The notes: generated by a model from the letters alone, not told the origin. 14,271 nt of DNA from an uncultured Oscillospiraceae bacterium (GCA_959022875.1 CAUFAM010000008.1:1-14271); one strand, 5' to 3'. Shown: positions 6,188 to 13,412, counted from the stretch's first letter. Numbers and translations are program-made.

Positions 6188-7399
6188 TCATGCCAGCACG
6201 CGGAACAGGGAGCTGACCTGCATACCCTGGAGCCGGTCCCGGATCTGGGGCTCGGTCATGGGCTGGGTCAGGAAGGCGGCCTCCCCAGCGGGAGCGCCCG
6301 CCCGGGCCAGCAGGTGGATCTCGCCGCAGGCAAGCCGGGCCTGGTCGGCGGTGCACTGGGCACGGACATACCAGGGAGAGGAGAGGATGTCGGAGGACAC
6401 CACCAAGTCAGGGGCTCCCTCCTCCCAGCCGTTGTGCCGGTCCTTCTTCAGATCCTTGGCGATGTCAATGACATCGGCCACCACAGCGGAGGCGGTGGGT
6501 AGTTTGCCCGCGCCCCGGCCATAGAACATGACGTCTCCAATGGCGTTGCCGGTCACGGCAATGGCGTTGAACACATCCTCCACACCGGCCAGCGGATTTT
6601 CTCCGGGCACCAGGTGGGGGGCCACAAAGGCGCACACCTTGCCTTGGGGCTGGCGGATCGCCCGGCCTAGGAGCTTGATCTTATAGCCCACAGAATCGGC
6701 GTAGGCCACATCCTCCAGGGTCACCCCGCGAATGCCCTGGGTGGGCACCTGGTCGGGATAGACATGGCGGCCAAAGGCCAGGGCGGCCAGAATGCAGATC
6801 TTCCGGCAGGCGTCGTGGCCGTCCACATCGGCGGTGGGATCCTTCTCGGCATAGCCGTTTTCCTGGGCCTCCTTCAAGGCCTGGTCAAAGGTCAGGCCGG
6901 AACGGATCATCCGGGTGAGAATATAGTTGGTGGTTCCGTTGAGGATACCGGTCACCTGGGTAAGCTCATTGGCCGCCAGGCAGGAGGTCAGGGGCCGCAG
7001 GATGGGAATGCCGCCGCCCACGCTGGCTTCAAAGAGGTAGCTGCACCCATGCTCCTGGGCCAGCTTCAGCAGCTCATAGCCGTGGGTGGCCACCAGCTCC
7101 TTGTTGGAGGTCACCACGCTCTTGCCCGCCTTCAGAGCCCGGGTGGTAAAGTCCAGGGCAATGGTGGCTCCGCCAATGGTCTCCACTACAATGTCCACCT
7201 CGGGGTCCTGCTCAATGACTGAAAAGTCTTTTACAAAGCAATCGGCATAGGGGCTTCCGGGAAACTCCCGCACATCCAGAATATATTTCAGCCGCACCAG
7301 GTCATCCACACGCCGGTCGATGAGCCCGCCGTTCTGGGTGAGCACCTCGGCCACGCCGGACCCTACGGTGCCGAAGCCCAAGATCGCAACATGTACCAT
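6188..7399 (-). CDS. hom: Homoserine dehydrogenase
   Basis: Reduces aspartate semialdehyde to homoserine with NAD(P)H, the branch point to threonine and methionine. It has 403 residues. The Rossmann motif is ILGFGTVGSG (6-15). SNKELVA (98-104), ILNGTTNYIL (152-161) and KDPTADVDGHDACRK (186-200, with the likely catalytic Lys200) form the active site. The C-terminal tail after about 343 is only about 60 residues and lacks the DKPGVLA-type loop of a normal ACT domain, so the regulatory domain looks shortened or degenerate. ATG start with AGGAGG nine bases upstream. It follows the ThrR/PheB-type ACT protein by 29 bases and precedes lysC, forming a threonine/lysine-branch operon. Confidence 0.95.
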   Translation of the reverse strand: MVHVAILGFGTVGSGVAEVLTQNGGLIDRRVDDLVRLKYILDVREFPGSPYADCFVKDFSVIEQDPEVDIVVETIGGATIALDFTTRALKAGKSVVTSNKELVATHGYELLKLAQEHGCSYLFEASVGGGIPILRPLTSCLAANELTQVTGILNGTTNYILTRMIRSGLTFDQALKEAQENGYAEKDPTADVDGHDACRKICILAALAFGRHVYPDQVPTQGIRGVTLEDVAYADSVGYKIKLLGRAIRQPQGKVCAFVAPHLVPGENPLAGVEDVFNAIAVTGNAIGDVMFYGRGAGKLPTASAVVADVIDIAKDLKKDRHNGWEEGAPDLVVSSDILSSPWYVRAQCTADQARLACGEIHLLARAGAPAGEAAFLTQPMTEPQIRDRLQGMQVSSLFRVLA

Positions 7400-7428
7400 G
7401 TTTTGTATCCTCCTATCAACTGCGGATC

Positions 7429-7869
7429 TCAGCCCGCCAGAATCTCACATTTGATCACGCCGCCGCTGCCCGACACCCGGGCAAGCACGTCCTCCAGGGA
7501 ATCCTGAAGGGCGGACGTCTCCGCCGTCATCGTCACCACCGCACAGCCGCTGGCCGGAATATTCTGGTTGATGGTGAGAATATTCACCCCAGTCCCTGCC
7601 AGCACATTGAGAACGCCGGACAAAATACCCGGCTCATCCTTGAGCAGCACCTGAAAGGTGACAATCCGCCCATGGAGCATGTCGTTGAAGGGCCGGACCG
7701 CATCCTTATATTTATAAAAGGCACTGCGGCTGATGTTCACCGCCTGGGCCGCACCGTTCACCGTCTTCTGCTCTCCTGTCTCCAAAAGGCGCTTGGCCTC
7801 GGCAACCTTCCTGAAGATCTCAGGCATAGCCTCGGCCTCCACAATAAAGTACTTCGCCGGACCGCTCAT
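7429..7869 (-). CDS. thrR: ACT domain protein, ThrR/PheB family regulator
   Basis: Small protein (146 residues) of the family once called PheB, now known in Bacillus subtilis as ThrR, a DNA-binding regulator of threonine biosynthesis genes. An N-terminal helical part holds a helix-turn-helix-like segment (KTVNGAAQAVNISRSAFYKY, 35-54). A C-terminal ACT domain (about 70-145) includes KDEPGILSGVLNVLAGTGVNILTINQ, the ligand-binding turn. It lies immediately upstream of hom and shares its promoter, which supports control of the pathway it sits in, probably by sensing threonine or another amino acid. Ligand and DNA target are inference. ATG start follows AGGAGG by five bases. Older annotations may say chorismate mutase, which the sequence does not support. 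Confidence 0.88.
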   Translation of the reverse strand: MSGPAKYFIVEAEAMPEIFRKVAEAKRLLETGEQKTVNGAAQAVNISRSAFYKYKDAVRPFNDMLHGRIVTFQVLLKDEPGILSGVLNVLAGTGVNILTINQNIPASGCAVVTMTAETSALQDSLEDVLARVSGSGGVIKCEILAG

Positions 7870-7934
7870 GGTTTCCTCCTGTCCTCACGGATGTTGTCCG
7901 TGTTAGGTGGTCATTTGTATTCGTGACGTGGTCT

Positions 7935-7963
7935 ATTGTAGCACAGGTTTTACGGAATGGCAA
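7935..7963 (-). promoter_or_regulatory. Sigma-A promoter of the thrR-hom-lysC operon
   Basis: Minus strand: -35 TTGCCA (7963-7958), a 17-base spacer, -10 TACAAT (7940-7935), with a TG one base upstream of the -10 (extended). The start is expected near 7928. The 59-base leader to the ATG contains a short hairpin (CACGGA ... TCCGTG, about 7881-7896), a possible site for control. Confidence 0.75.
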
Positions 7964-8045
7964 TGATAATTTCCCTGGTGAACGTGTGGAAGTTTTCAAG
8001 GAGCGGACAGATGTATTTCGTCATTTTTCACAACCGCAAAGCACA

Positions 8046-8072
8046 GCGCCCCGGAGAAGCTCTCCGGGGCGC
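8046..8072 (-). terminator. Hairpin terminator after the penicillin-binding protein gene
   Basis: Perfect 12-bp GC-rich stem GCGCCCCGGAGA (8046-8057), three-base loop, complement 8061-8072. It lies ten bases past the PBP stop codon. The minus strand downstream reads TGTGCTTTG, a poor U tract, so termination efficiency is uncertain, although the stem is very stable. Confidence 0.65.
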
Positions 8073-8082
8073 GGCTAAGACA

Positions 8083-10755
8083 CTAATTACGGGGAATATC
8101 CTGTGAAATTCCCTGACTTCCAGATCCGCTGGAAGAGCTTCCGCTCCCATCTCCGGGGATTACCGGGTCACCGGGAATCACGGGATCGGTGGGATCGGTA
8201 GGATTGTTGGGATCCCCATAGTCGGGATCGTCCGGATCCAGATTCATATTGGGATCATTGGGATCGGGAATCACGGTTTCTTCCGTGTGAACGGTACACA
8301 GCCCCGCCTCCATCACGGTGGCATAGCGGTACATCTCATCCCCGGCCTTCACGCCGGCAATGGGGGTACGCTCGTAGTCGGGGTAGCAGACCTCCTTAAG
8401 GCTCTCCTCGGGACAGAAGGGCCCGGCCTCATGGTAAAGGCCCGTCTCCTTCCCTTCCTCATCCAGGATAGGATCATCCAGACAGACGGTGACTACGCTG
8501 GCACCTGTGTGCACGGTACACACATCCGACTCCGGATAGTCCTCGGCAAACACGCTGGCAGTGGCAGTCCGGTCGCCCCGGGGATCCAGCTTACAGTAGT
8601 CGGTGGCCAGTAACCCGCTGTCCTGACAATAAGCCACCGTGCGCAGGGAGGAGGATTCGGCGTTGGGGAAGTTCTTGTCCTCCAACCCCTCATGGATGGG
8701 CTCCATCACCATCCGCCACAGATTCACATGGGTGGTGGTGTTGGGCATGGTGGCATTCTGGGGATAGCCCATCCACACCGCAGCGGTGTAGTAGGGGGTG
8801 TAGCCCACAAACCACAGGTCGTACACATCGTTGGTGGTACCGGTCTTACCGGCGCAGTGCATGCCGCTCAGGCCCTTGCCCGCCGCAGTACCGCCGGACT
8901 GGAACACGCCCTGAAGCAGGCTGTTCATATAGTAGGCGGTGGTATCCTTCAAGACGGTCTCCTGTACGGTGGGGTTCTCCAGCAGGAGGACCTCCTCCCC
9001 ATCCACCATATGGGTCACCTTGGTAAAGGTGCGGGAATAGGTATAGGTGCCGCCGTTGGGGAAGGTGGCGTAGGCCTCGGCCATGTCCCGGGTGGTGACG
9101 CCGTCGGTCAGACCACCCATGGCCAAGGGGGCCACGCCAATATCGCTGAAGGTCTTGCCGTTAATTTCCCGGCCCTCTTCCAGATCAATGTGGAAGCGGT
9201 CCTGCATGAAGTTAAAGCTCTCCTGCGGGGTGACCAGGTCGGCAATGATCCGCACTGCAATGGTGTTCAAGGACACCTTCAGGGCGTAGGGGATACTGGT
9301 AAGGCCCCGGTAGGTGGTGGAACCGGCGTTATAGGGCCAGGGCCCGCCGTTCATCTCCTGGTAGGGATAGTCGTCCAGGACGGTAATGGGGCTGATCTTG
9401 CCCATCTCAATAGCCGGTGCATAGACGGACAGGGGTTTGATGGAGGAACCGGGCTGACGCTTGGAGGAGTTGGCATAGTTGCTCAGAAGGTTGCCTTCCT
9501 TCTCCCCAAACTGGCCGGCAATGGCCACCACATCTCCCGTAGAGTTGTCGATCACCGTGATGGCCGACTGCATAAGCTGGCCGTCCTTGGAGGTGTAGTT
9601 CAGGTTCTCCCGGTTGGTATACACTTCATCCACCGCCGCCTGGACATCCGGGTCATAGCAGGTATAAATACGCAGGCCGCCCCGCTGGAGGGCCTGGTTG
9701 ATCATAGAATCGGACCAACCCAGCTGCTCCTGCAAAGCCTGGGACACATCGGAGATGACCGTCTCCTCATACCAGGTGTAGATCTGGCTGTCCGCCTCCT
9801 CATCTTCCGCCCGGACAAAGACCAGCTCCTGGGCCACGGCCTCGTCATACTCCTCCTGGGTGATATAGCCCTGATCCAGCATCTGATAGAGCACCACCTC
9901 CTGGCGGTACTTGTTCCACTGCCGGGCGTCCCACACCTCTCCCTCACTGTTTTCCGACTTGGCAAAGGAGTAGGGGCCATACTTGGAGGGATTGTTGGTG
10001 ATGGAAATGAGGCTGGCACACTCGGCCAGGGTCAGCTCACTGACGGGCTTGCCGAAGTACTCCAGGGAAGCCGAGCCCACACCCTCACAGCCGCTGCCCA
10101 AGGGGATGATGTTCAAGTAGCGCTCGATGGTGTCCTCTTTGGAGTTATTCTGGGTAAAGCGGATGGCACGGACAATTTCGGTGATCTTCCGCTTGACGGT
10201 GGTCTCGTTATAGCCGGTCTGGTTCTTGATCAGCTGCTGGGTGATGGTGGAACCACCTGAGATGTCGTTGCCCAGGAACATGTCCACTACCGCGTTCAGG
10301 GTTCGCCGCCAGTCCACGCCGGGGTGGGTCCAGAAGCGCTTGTCCTCGATGGCCACGGCGGCGTCAATCAAATCCTGAGGCATGTCCTCCAGATCTACCC
10401 AGATGGAACTGGTGGTGTTCAGCAGCGTGGTCATCTCCACATACTGCCCGGTTGCCTTGTCTTCATAGTACATGACGCTGTTTTCCCCGTACGGGAAATC
10501 ATCCATGCTCAGATCGGCAATGGGAACAATGACCTTGTTGATGTACACCGCGGCAAAGCAGCACAGCAGCGCTCCCGTACACAGTCCCACCAGCAGCAGG
10601 GTTCCCAGAACCTTCAATACCAGGGAGCCTTTGCCGCCGGTGCGCTTTTTCCGCTTCCGGGGCTGGTGCTCCCCCTCCTCCCGGCGGCGCGGCGCCTGGC
10701 GGCGGGAGGGATAGTCGCTGTTTTCGTACAAGGAATGGTTATTATGATCTGACAC
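8083..10755 (-). CDS. Class A penicillin-binding protein (bifunctional transglycosylase/transpeptidase)
   Basis: Polymerises and cross-links peptidoglycan outside the membrane. It has 890 residues. A basic cytoplasmic tail (1-43, KRKKR) precedes one membrane helix (about 44-72, with two adjacent cysteines). The GT51 domain shows AIEDKRFWTHPG (135-146, catalytic Glu137) and GGSTITQQL (167-175). The transpeptidase has SSIK (437-440, nucleophile Ser437), SLN (495-497) and KTGTT (637-641). A C-terminal part with several cysteines (710-820, including two VHT repeats) follows. It ends in an Asp/Pro/Asn-rich repetitive tail (829-863) and Gly/Ser-rich segment (864-881), as in some Firmicute PBP1 proteins. 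Start is GTG at 10755, with GGAGG seven bases upstream. It is monocistronic and divergent from DUF1292. The name ponA/pbpA could apply but is not certain. Confidence 0.95.
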   Translation of the reverse strand: MSDHNNHSLYENSDYPSRRQAPRRREEGEHQPRKRKKRTGGKGSLVLKVLGTLLLVGLCTGALLCCFAAVYINKVIVPIADLSMDDFPYGENSVMYYEDKATGQYVEMTTLLNTTSSIWVDLEDMPQDLIDAAVAIEDKRFWTHPGVDWRRTLNAVVDMFLGNDISGGSTITQQLIKNQTGYNETTVKRKITEIVRAIRFTQNNSKEDTIERYLNIIPLGSGCEGVGSASLEYFGKPVSELTLAECASLISITNNPSKYGPYSFAKSENSEGEVWDARQWNKYRQEVVLYQMLDQGYITQEEYDEAVAQELVFVRAEDEEADSQIYTWYEETVISDVSQALQEQLGWSDSMINQALQRGGLRIYTCYDPDVQAAVDEVYTNRENLNYTSKDGQLMQSAITVIDNSTGDVVAIAGQFGEKEGNLLSNYANSSKRQPGSSIKPLSVYAPAIEMGKISPITVLDDYPYQEMNGGPWPYNAGSTTYRGLTSIPYALKVSLNTIAVRIIADLVTPQESFNFMQDRFHIDLEEGREINGKTFSDIGVAPLAMGGLTDGVTTRDMAEAYATFPNGGTYTYSRTFTKVTHMVDGEEVLLLENPTVQETVLKDTTAYYMNSLLQGVFQSGGTAAGKGLSGMHCAGKTGTTNDVYDLWFVGYTPYYTAAVWMGYPQNATMPNTTTHVNLWRMVMEPIHEGLEDKNFPNAESSSLRTVAYCQDSGLLATDYCKLDPRGDRTATASVFAEDYPESDVCTVHTGASVVTVCLDDPILDEEGKETGLYHEAGPFCPEESLKEVCYPDYERTPIAGVKAGDEMYRYATVMEAGLCTVHTEETVIPDPNDPNMNLDPDDPDYGDPNNPTDPTDPVIPGDPVIPGDGSGSSSSGSGSQGISQDIPRN

Positions 10756-10803
10756 AATGCTACCTCCAGTCGGGAGGGGACGCAGTCTCCCTCCGACGGT
10801 CCT

Positions 10804-10820
10804 GGCAGACCCCGTCTGCC
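10804..10820 (-). repeat. Hairpin in the PBP leader
   Basis: Inverted repeat GGCAGAC (10804-10810), three-base loop, GTCTGCC (10814-10820) in the roughly 130-base GC-rich leader of the PBP transcript, about 50 bases before the GTG. There is no U tract, so it may affect RNA stability or translation. Confidence 0.5.
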
Positions 10821-10879
10821 GTGATCTATTTGGTGTGCTCCGGGCTTTCCCCCGCTCCGGCCGCGGGCCGGGCGTAAAA

Positions 10880-10920
10880 ACCCATTATGGGTATTATACC
10901 AGATTTTCCTTGTTTGTCCA
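10880..10920 (-). promoter_or_regulatory. Promoter of the PBP gene with a palindrome at the transcription start
   Basis: Minus strand: -35 TGGACA (10920-10915), a 16-base spacer, perfect -10 TATAAT (10898-10893) preceded by TGG (extended -10). Directly after the -10 lies a palindrome ACCCAT-A-ATGGGT (10892-10880) covering the expected start site, a position where a repressor would block the promoter. The regulator is unknown. Confidence 0.75.
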
Positions 10921-10983
10921 CCCAAAATCACCCCCCCTTTTGGTCACAAAAAAGCAGCTGTGAAAATTTACCTGCCGCCGCTC

Positions 10984-11012
10984 TTGCATTTTTTCCTGCT
11001 ACGGGTTAAAAT
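10984..11012 (+). promoter_or_regulatory. Sigma-A promoter of the DUF1292 gene
   Basis: Plus strand: TTGCAT (10984-10989), a 17-base spacer, TAAAAT (11007-11012). The start is expected near 11019, giving a leader of about 24 bases with AGGAGGT. The PBP promoter runs the other way about 65 bases to the left. Confidence 0.75.
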
Positions 11013-11042
11013 AGACCCAGAAAAGACAGGAGGTACTGCACC

Positions 11043-11366
11043 ATGGAGGAGCTGTTTGGCCCTGATTTCATCTCCGTCACCGACGAGGACGGAAACGAGT
11101 TTGAGCTGGAGCTGGTAGACACTCTGGAGCACAAGGGTGTTACTTACTACGCCATGTTCCCCGCAGTTGACGCTGACGAAGAGACCGGCGAGCCCAAGGA
11201 TGTGGACGCGGATGACGAGGAATACGGCCTGGTCATCATGAAGGCCATCCAGGAGGGCGGCGAGGAGCTTCTTTCCACGCTGGATTCCGACGAGGAGCTG
11301 GACGAAATCTATGAGCTGTTCATGGAGCGGTTCTTCGCAGAGGAAAATGAGGAAACTCAGGACTGA
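11043..11366 (+). CDS. DUF1292 domain-containing protein (YrzB family)
   Basis: Small acidic protein of 107 residues with no known biochemical role. The family pattern is clear: ISVTDEDGNEFELELVDTLEHKG near the start, YYAMFPA (37-43), then an acidic stretch and EEYGLVIMKA (59-68). The C-terminus (LDSDEELDEIYELFMERFF) is helical and very acidic. In many Firmicutes the family is encoded near ruvX (yrrK), an IreB-family gene and alaS, but not here. ATG start with AGGAGGT eight bases upstream. A structured RNA begins only a few bases after its stop codon and may be part of the same transcript. Family call is from the sequence pattern, and function is unknown. Confidence 0.9.
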   Translation: MEELFGPDFISVTDEDGNEFELELVDTLEHKGVTYYAMFPAVDADEETGEPKDVDADDEEYGLVIMKAIQEGGEELLSTLDSDEELDEIYELFMERFFAEENEETQD

Positions 11367-11370
11367 TTCT

Positions 11371-11570
11371 CCTTTCCTGCTCGGTGCGTGATGGGCTCTT
11401 TTAAACCCACATTTTTTAAACGGGACGCCCACCTCACGGTGTGGCTTGCAGGCCTCCCGGCCCCCATCGAGGTCGGCTGGAAGTTGGAAGCAGATAAGCA
11501 TCGTGGAGGCGACCCACCTGCCATATCGTGCAGGTTTTAAACGGGTCCACACGGCCAGAGCGGGGTAAAG
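11371..11570 (+). ncRNA. ssrS: Probable 6S RNA (RNA polymerase regulator)
   Basis: About 200 bases with no good ORF fold into a long rod. The ends pair: CTTTCCT-GCTC (11372-11382) with GAGC-GGGG-T-AAAG (11558-11570), continuing with GGTGCGTG and CACACGGCC. The middle is an open, AT-rich bubble, with TTTTAAAC or TTTAAAC on both sides, and a 3' side hairpin ACCTGC-N8-GCAGGT (11516-11535). An apical arm is closed by GTGTGG/CCCAC and GCCTCC (11452-11457)/GGAGGC (11505-11510), with an inner CCGGCC/GGTCGG hairpin. Closing stem, central bubble with a 3' hairpin, and terminal arm are the layout of 6S RNA, which mimics an open promoter and binds sigma-A polymerase. No covariance search was possible, so another structured RNA is not excluded. 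No clear promoter is seen directly upstream. Confidence 0.6.
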
Positions 11571-11588
11571 AGAAGATTCAGTCCACTT

Positions 11589-11620
11589 GGGCGCGGCGGT
11601 TTCCGCCGCGCCCTTTTTTT
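11589..11620 (+). terminator. Strong intrinsic terminator after the 6S-like RNA
   Basis: Perfect 11-bp stem GGGCGCGGCGG (11589-11599), TTT loop, complement at 11603-11613, then seven T residues. It ends the DUF1292/ncRNA transcript. Confidence 0.93.
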
Positions 11621-11670
11621 AACTTTTTATAAACATTTTCTGTCAAACTGCCTTTTTCCTTCAATTCCCC

Positions 11671-11699
11671 TTGAAAATTTTGTTGGCTTCAAGTATAAT
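11671..11699 (+). promoter_or_regulatory. Sigma-A promoter of the foldase gene
   Basis: Plus strand: TTGAAA (11671-11676), a 17-base spacer, perfect TATAAT (11694-11699). The start would be near 11706, leaving about 100 bases of leader before the GTG at 11805. The leader holds a CCCGGC/GCCGGG hairpin (about 11756-11775). Confidence 0.85.
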
Positions 11700-11784
11700 G
11701 TTTCGGACATGCCCGGGGCGGTTTTTACCATCTCAAGGGCATCTCTATTTTCTCCCGGCCCTTCCCTGCCGGGGGATGATCTAA

Positions 11785-11808
11785 ATGAGAGGACTGAACA
11801 AACTGTGA
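11785..11808 (+). CDS. Putative seven-codon leader ORF (MRGLNKL) overlapping the foldase start
   Basis: ATG at 11785, preceded by GGGGGA about nine bases upstream, opens a seven-codon frame. Its TGA stop (11806-11808) overlaps the GTG start of the foldase gene (GTGA). This geometry allows translational coupling, in which ribosomes ending the short frame restart on the GTG. It could also be chance, as the ORF is very short. Confidence 0.35.
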   Translation: MRGLNKL

Positions 11809-13358
11809 GCGAACCCAAAGAGAATAAGAGCCAGACCAAGGCTCAGCGCCAGGAGAAGCGCCGTCAGGAGGAACAGGCCAACCGCCGTTCCACGGCCCTG
11901 TATGCTCTGGTCGGTATCGTGGTAGTGGTTGTTGCTGCCGCCATGATCCTGTGGAACACCGGCATCCTCCAGCGCAGCCTCACCGCCGTAGAGGTAGACG
12001 GCAACAAATATACCGTTGCCGATGTGGACCTCTACTTTAATTCCGCGTATAGCTCCACTGTCCAGCAGTACATGGAATCTTATTACATGACCCCCTTTGA
12101 TACCTCTTCTTCCACCAAGAATCAGGTATACAACCAGGAGACCGGCGAGAGCTGGTATGACCATCTGATGGATCAGGCTCTGACCAACCTGAAGAACGAC
12201 ACCGTCCTGTCTGCCAAGGCCACTGCCGAGGGCTACACCCTCTCTGAGGAGGGCCAGCAGACCCGGGACAACTTCATCAAGCAGCTGGATACCGCCTGGC
12301 TCACTCAGTATACGTCCCGTGACGCCTATATCCGCACCGCCTACGGTCCCTTCATGACCTATGACCGGCTTGTGGAGCTGGTGGACATGCAGATTCTGGC
12401 CAGCGACTATCTCCAGTCCCAGCTGGACGCCATCTCCCACGGCGACGAGGACTATGAGGCCTACTATTCCGAAAACGCCGACCTTCTTGACACCTACACC
12501 TACACCCAGTTCCTCTTCCAGGCCAGCGTGGCTACCACCGACGAAGAGGGCAACACCATTGAGATGACCGACGAGGAGAAGACTGCCGCTCTGGAGCAGG
12601 CCAAAACCGAGCAGAAAGCCCTGGCCGAGGAGCTGAAGGCCAAGCTGGAGGCCGGCGAGGATCCCCAGGCTCTGGCTGAGGAGTACGCCGAGCAGCTTTA
12701 CAGCAGCAGCCTCTCCCGCAACACCGTGGGCTCCAATCTGTCCACCATCAACAGCGAGTGGCTGATGGATTCTGCCCGCCAGAGCGGCGATGTTACCGTG
12801 ACCGAGTATGATTCCGGCACCGCCTACAACTACTATGTGGTTGTCTTCGAGGGCCGCCAGCGCGACGATACGCCCACCGCGGACGTGCGCCACATTCTGG
12901 TGGCAGCCGAGCAGGACGAGGGCGCCTCTGAGCCTACCCAGGAGCAGTATGACGCCGCCTATGCCCAGGCTGAGGAGCTGCTCAACCAGTGGAAGTCCGG
13001 CGAGGCCACTGAGGATTCCTTCGCTACTCTGGCCCAGGAGAACAGCGCCGACGCCAGCTCCGCTTCTGACGGCGGCCTCATTTCCAACGTCTCCACCGCC
13101 TCCAGCTATGTGGAGACCTTCTCCAACTGGGCCCTGGATCCCAGCCGTCAGCCCGGCGACACTGGCATTGTTCAGAACACCGGCTCCTCCACCAAGGGCT
13201 GGCACATCATGTACTTTGTCTCTTCCAATGACCCCATCTGGAAGCAGAGCGCGGCCAGTGGCCTGCTGAGCCAGGACTATGAGAGCCTGATTACTGCTGC
13301 TACCGAGGGTGTCTCCCTCACCGAGGGTCTGGGTATGACCTTTGTTACCAGCAAGTAA
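11805..13358 (+). CDS. Membrane-anchored peptidyl-prolyl isomerase, parvulin/PrsA-SurA-like foldase
   Basis: Extracytoplasmic protein-folding factor. With the GTG start it has 517 residues. A basic, Gln/Lys/Arg-rich cytoplasmic tail (about 5-28) is followed by one membrane helix (about 31-53) acting as an uncleaved anchor. There is no lipobox, so it is not a classical PrsA lipoprotein. A SurA_N/PrsA-like helical domain follows. A parvulin domain occupies about 358-472, starting ADVRHILVA and ending GWHIMYFV. A weaker repeat of the same pattern (TYTQFLFQ at 232 to YYVVVFEGR at 351) suggests a second, degenerate parvulin domain. The ATG at 11709 was not used because it lies about three bases from the predicted transcription start. 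GAGAGGA precedes the GTG by 11 bases. It has its own promoter and ends at a terminator shared with deoC. Confidence 0.88.
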   Translation: MSEPKENKSQTKAQRQEKRRQEEQANRRSTALYALVGIVVVVVAAAMILWNTGILQRSLTAVEVDGNKYTVADVDLYFNSAYSSTVQQYMESYYMTPFDTSSSTKNQVYNQETGESWYDHLMDQALTNLKNDTVLSAKATAEGYTLSEEGQQTRDNFIKQLDTAWLTQYTSRDAYIRTAYGPFMTYDRLVELVDMQILASDYLQSQLDAISHGDEDYEAYYSENADLLDTYTYTQFLFQASVATTDEEGNTIEMTDEEKTAALEQAKTEQKALAEELKAKLEAGEDPQALAEEYAEQLYSSSLSRNTVGSNLSTINSEWLMDSARQSGDVTVTEYDSGTAYNYYVVVFEGRQRDDTPTADVRHILVAAEQDEGASEPTQEQYDAAYAQAEELLNQWKSGEATEDSFATLAQENSADASSASDGGLISNVSTASSYVETFSNWALDPSRQPGDTGIVQNTGSSTKGWHIMYFVSSNDPIWKQSAASGLLSQDYESLITAATEGVSLTEGLGMTFVTSK

Positions 13359-13379
13359 TCCCCTCTATGCCAATAAAAA

Positions 13380-13405
13380 ACTCCCCCGACCAATGTCGGG
13401 GGAGT
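13380..13405. terminator. Bidirectional terminator between the foldase gene and deoC
   Basis: Perfect 11-bp stem ACTCCCCCGAC (13380-13390), CAAT loop, complement at 13395-13405. The plus strand is followed by TTTTTG and the minus strand by TTTTTATTGG. It serves both convergent genes. Confidence 0.92.
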
Positions 13406-13412
13406 TTTTGTG

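Noticed and set aside
8692..10260. Plus-strand ORF of 522 codons opposite the PBP gene
   Set aside because: Composition (Gly, His, Val rich, no motifs) and full overlap with a well-motifed PBP mark it as an antisense shadow.
10968..11552. Minus-strand 194-codon ORF over DUF1292 and the structured RNA
   Set aside because: No family resemblance, no ribosome binding site or promoter in place, and it spans both a real gene and an RNA on the other strand.
11371..11570. SRP RNA, tmRNA or RNase P RNA as identity of the structured RNA
   Set aside because: The SRP GGAA tetraloop with its AGCAG internal loop is not formed in the right context, there is no tmRNA tag frame with tRNA-like ends, and no RNase P core motifs are seen.
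11709..11804. ATG at 11709 as the start of the foldase
   Set aside because: It lies about three bases after the predicted transcription start, has no ribosome binding site, and adds a non-signal-like Pro/Ser-rich extension.
11781..13205. Minus-strand ORF of 474 codons opposite the foldase gene
   Set aside because: Repetitive Gly/Leu/Val sequence, no ribosome binding site, full overlap with a real gene that has its own promoter.
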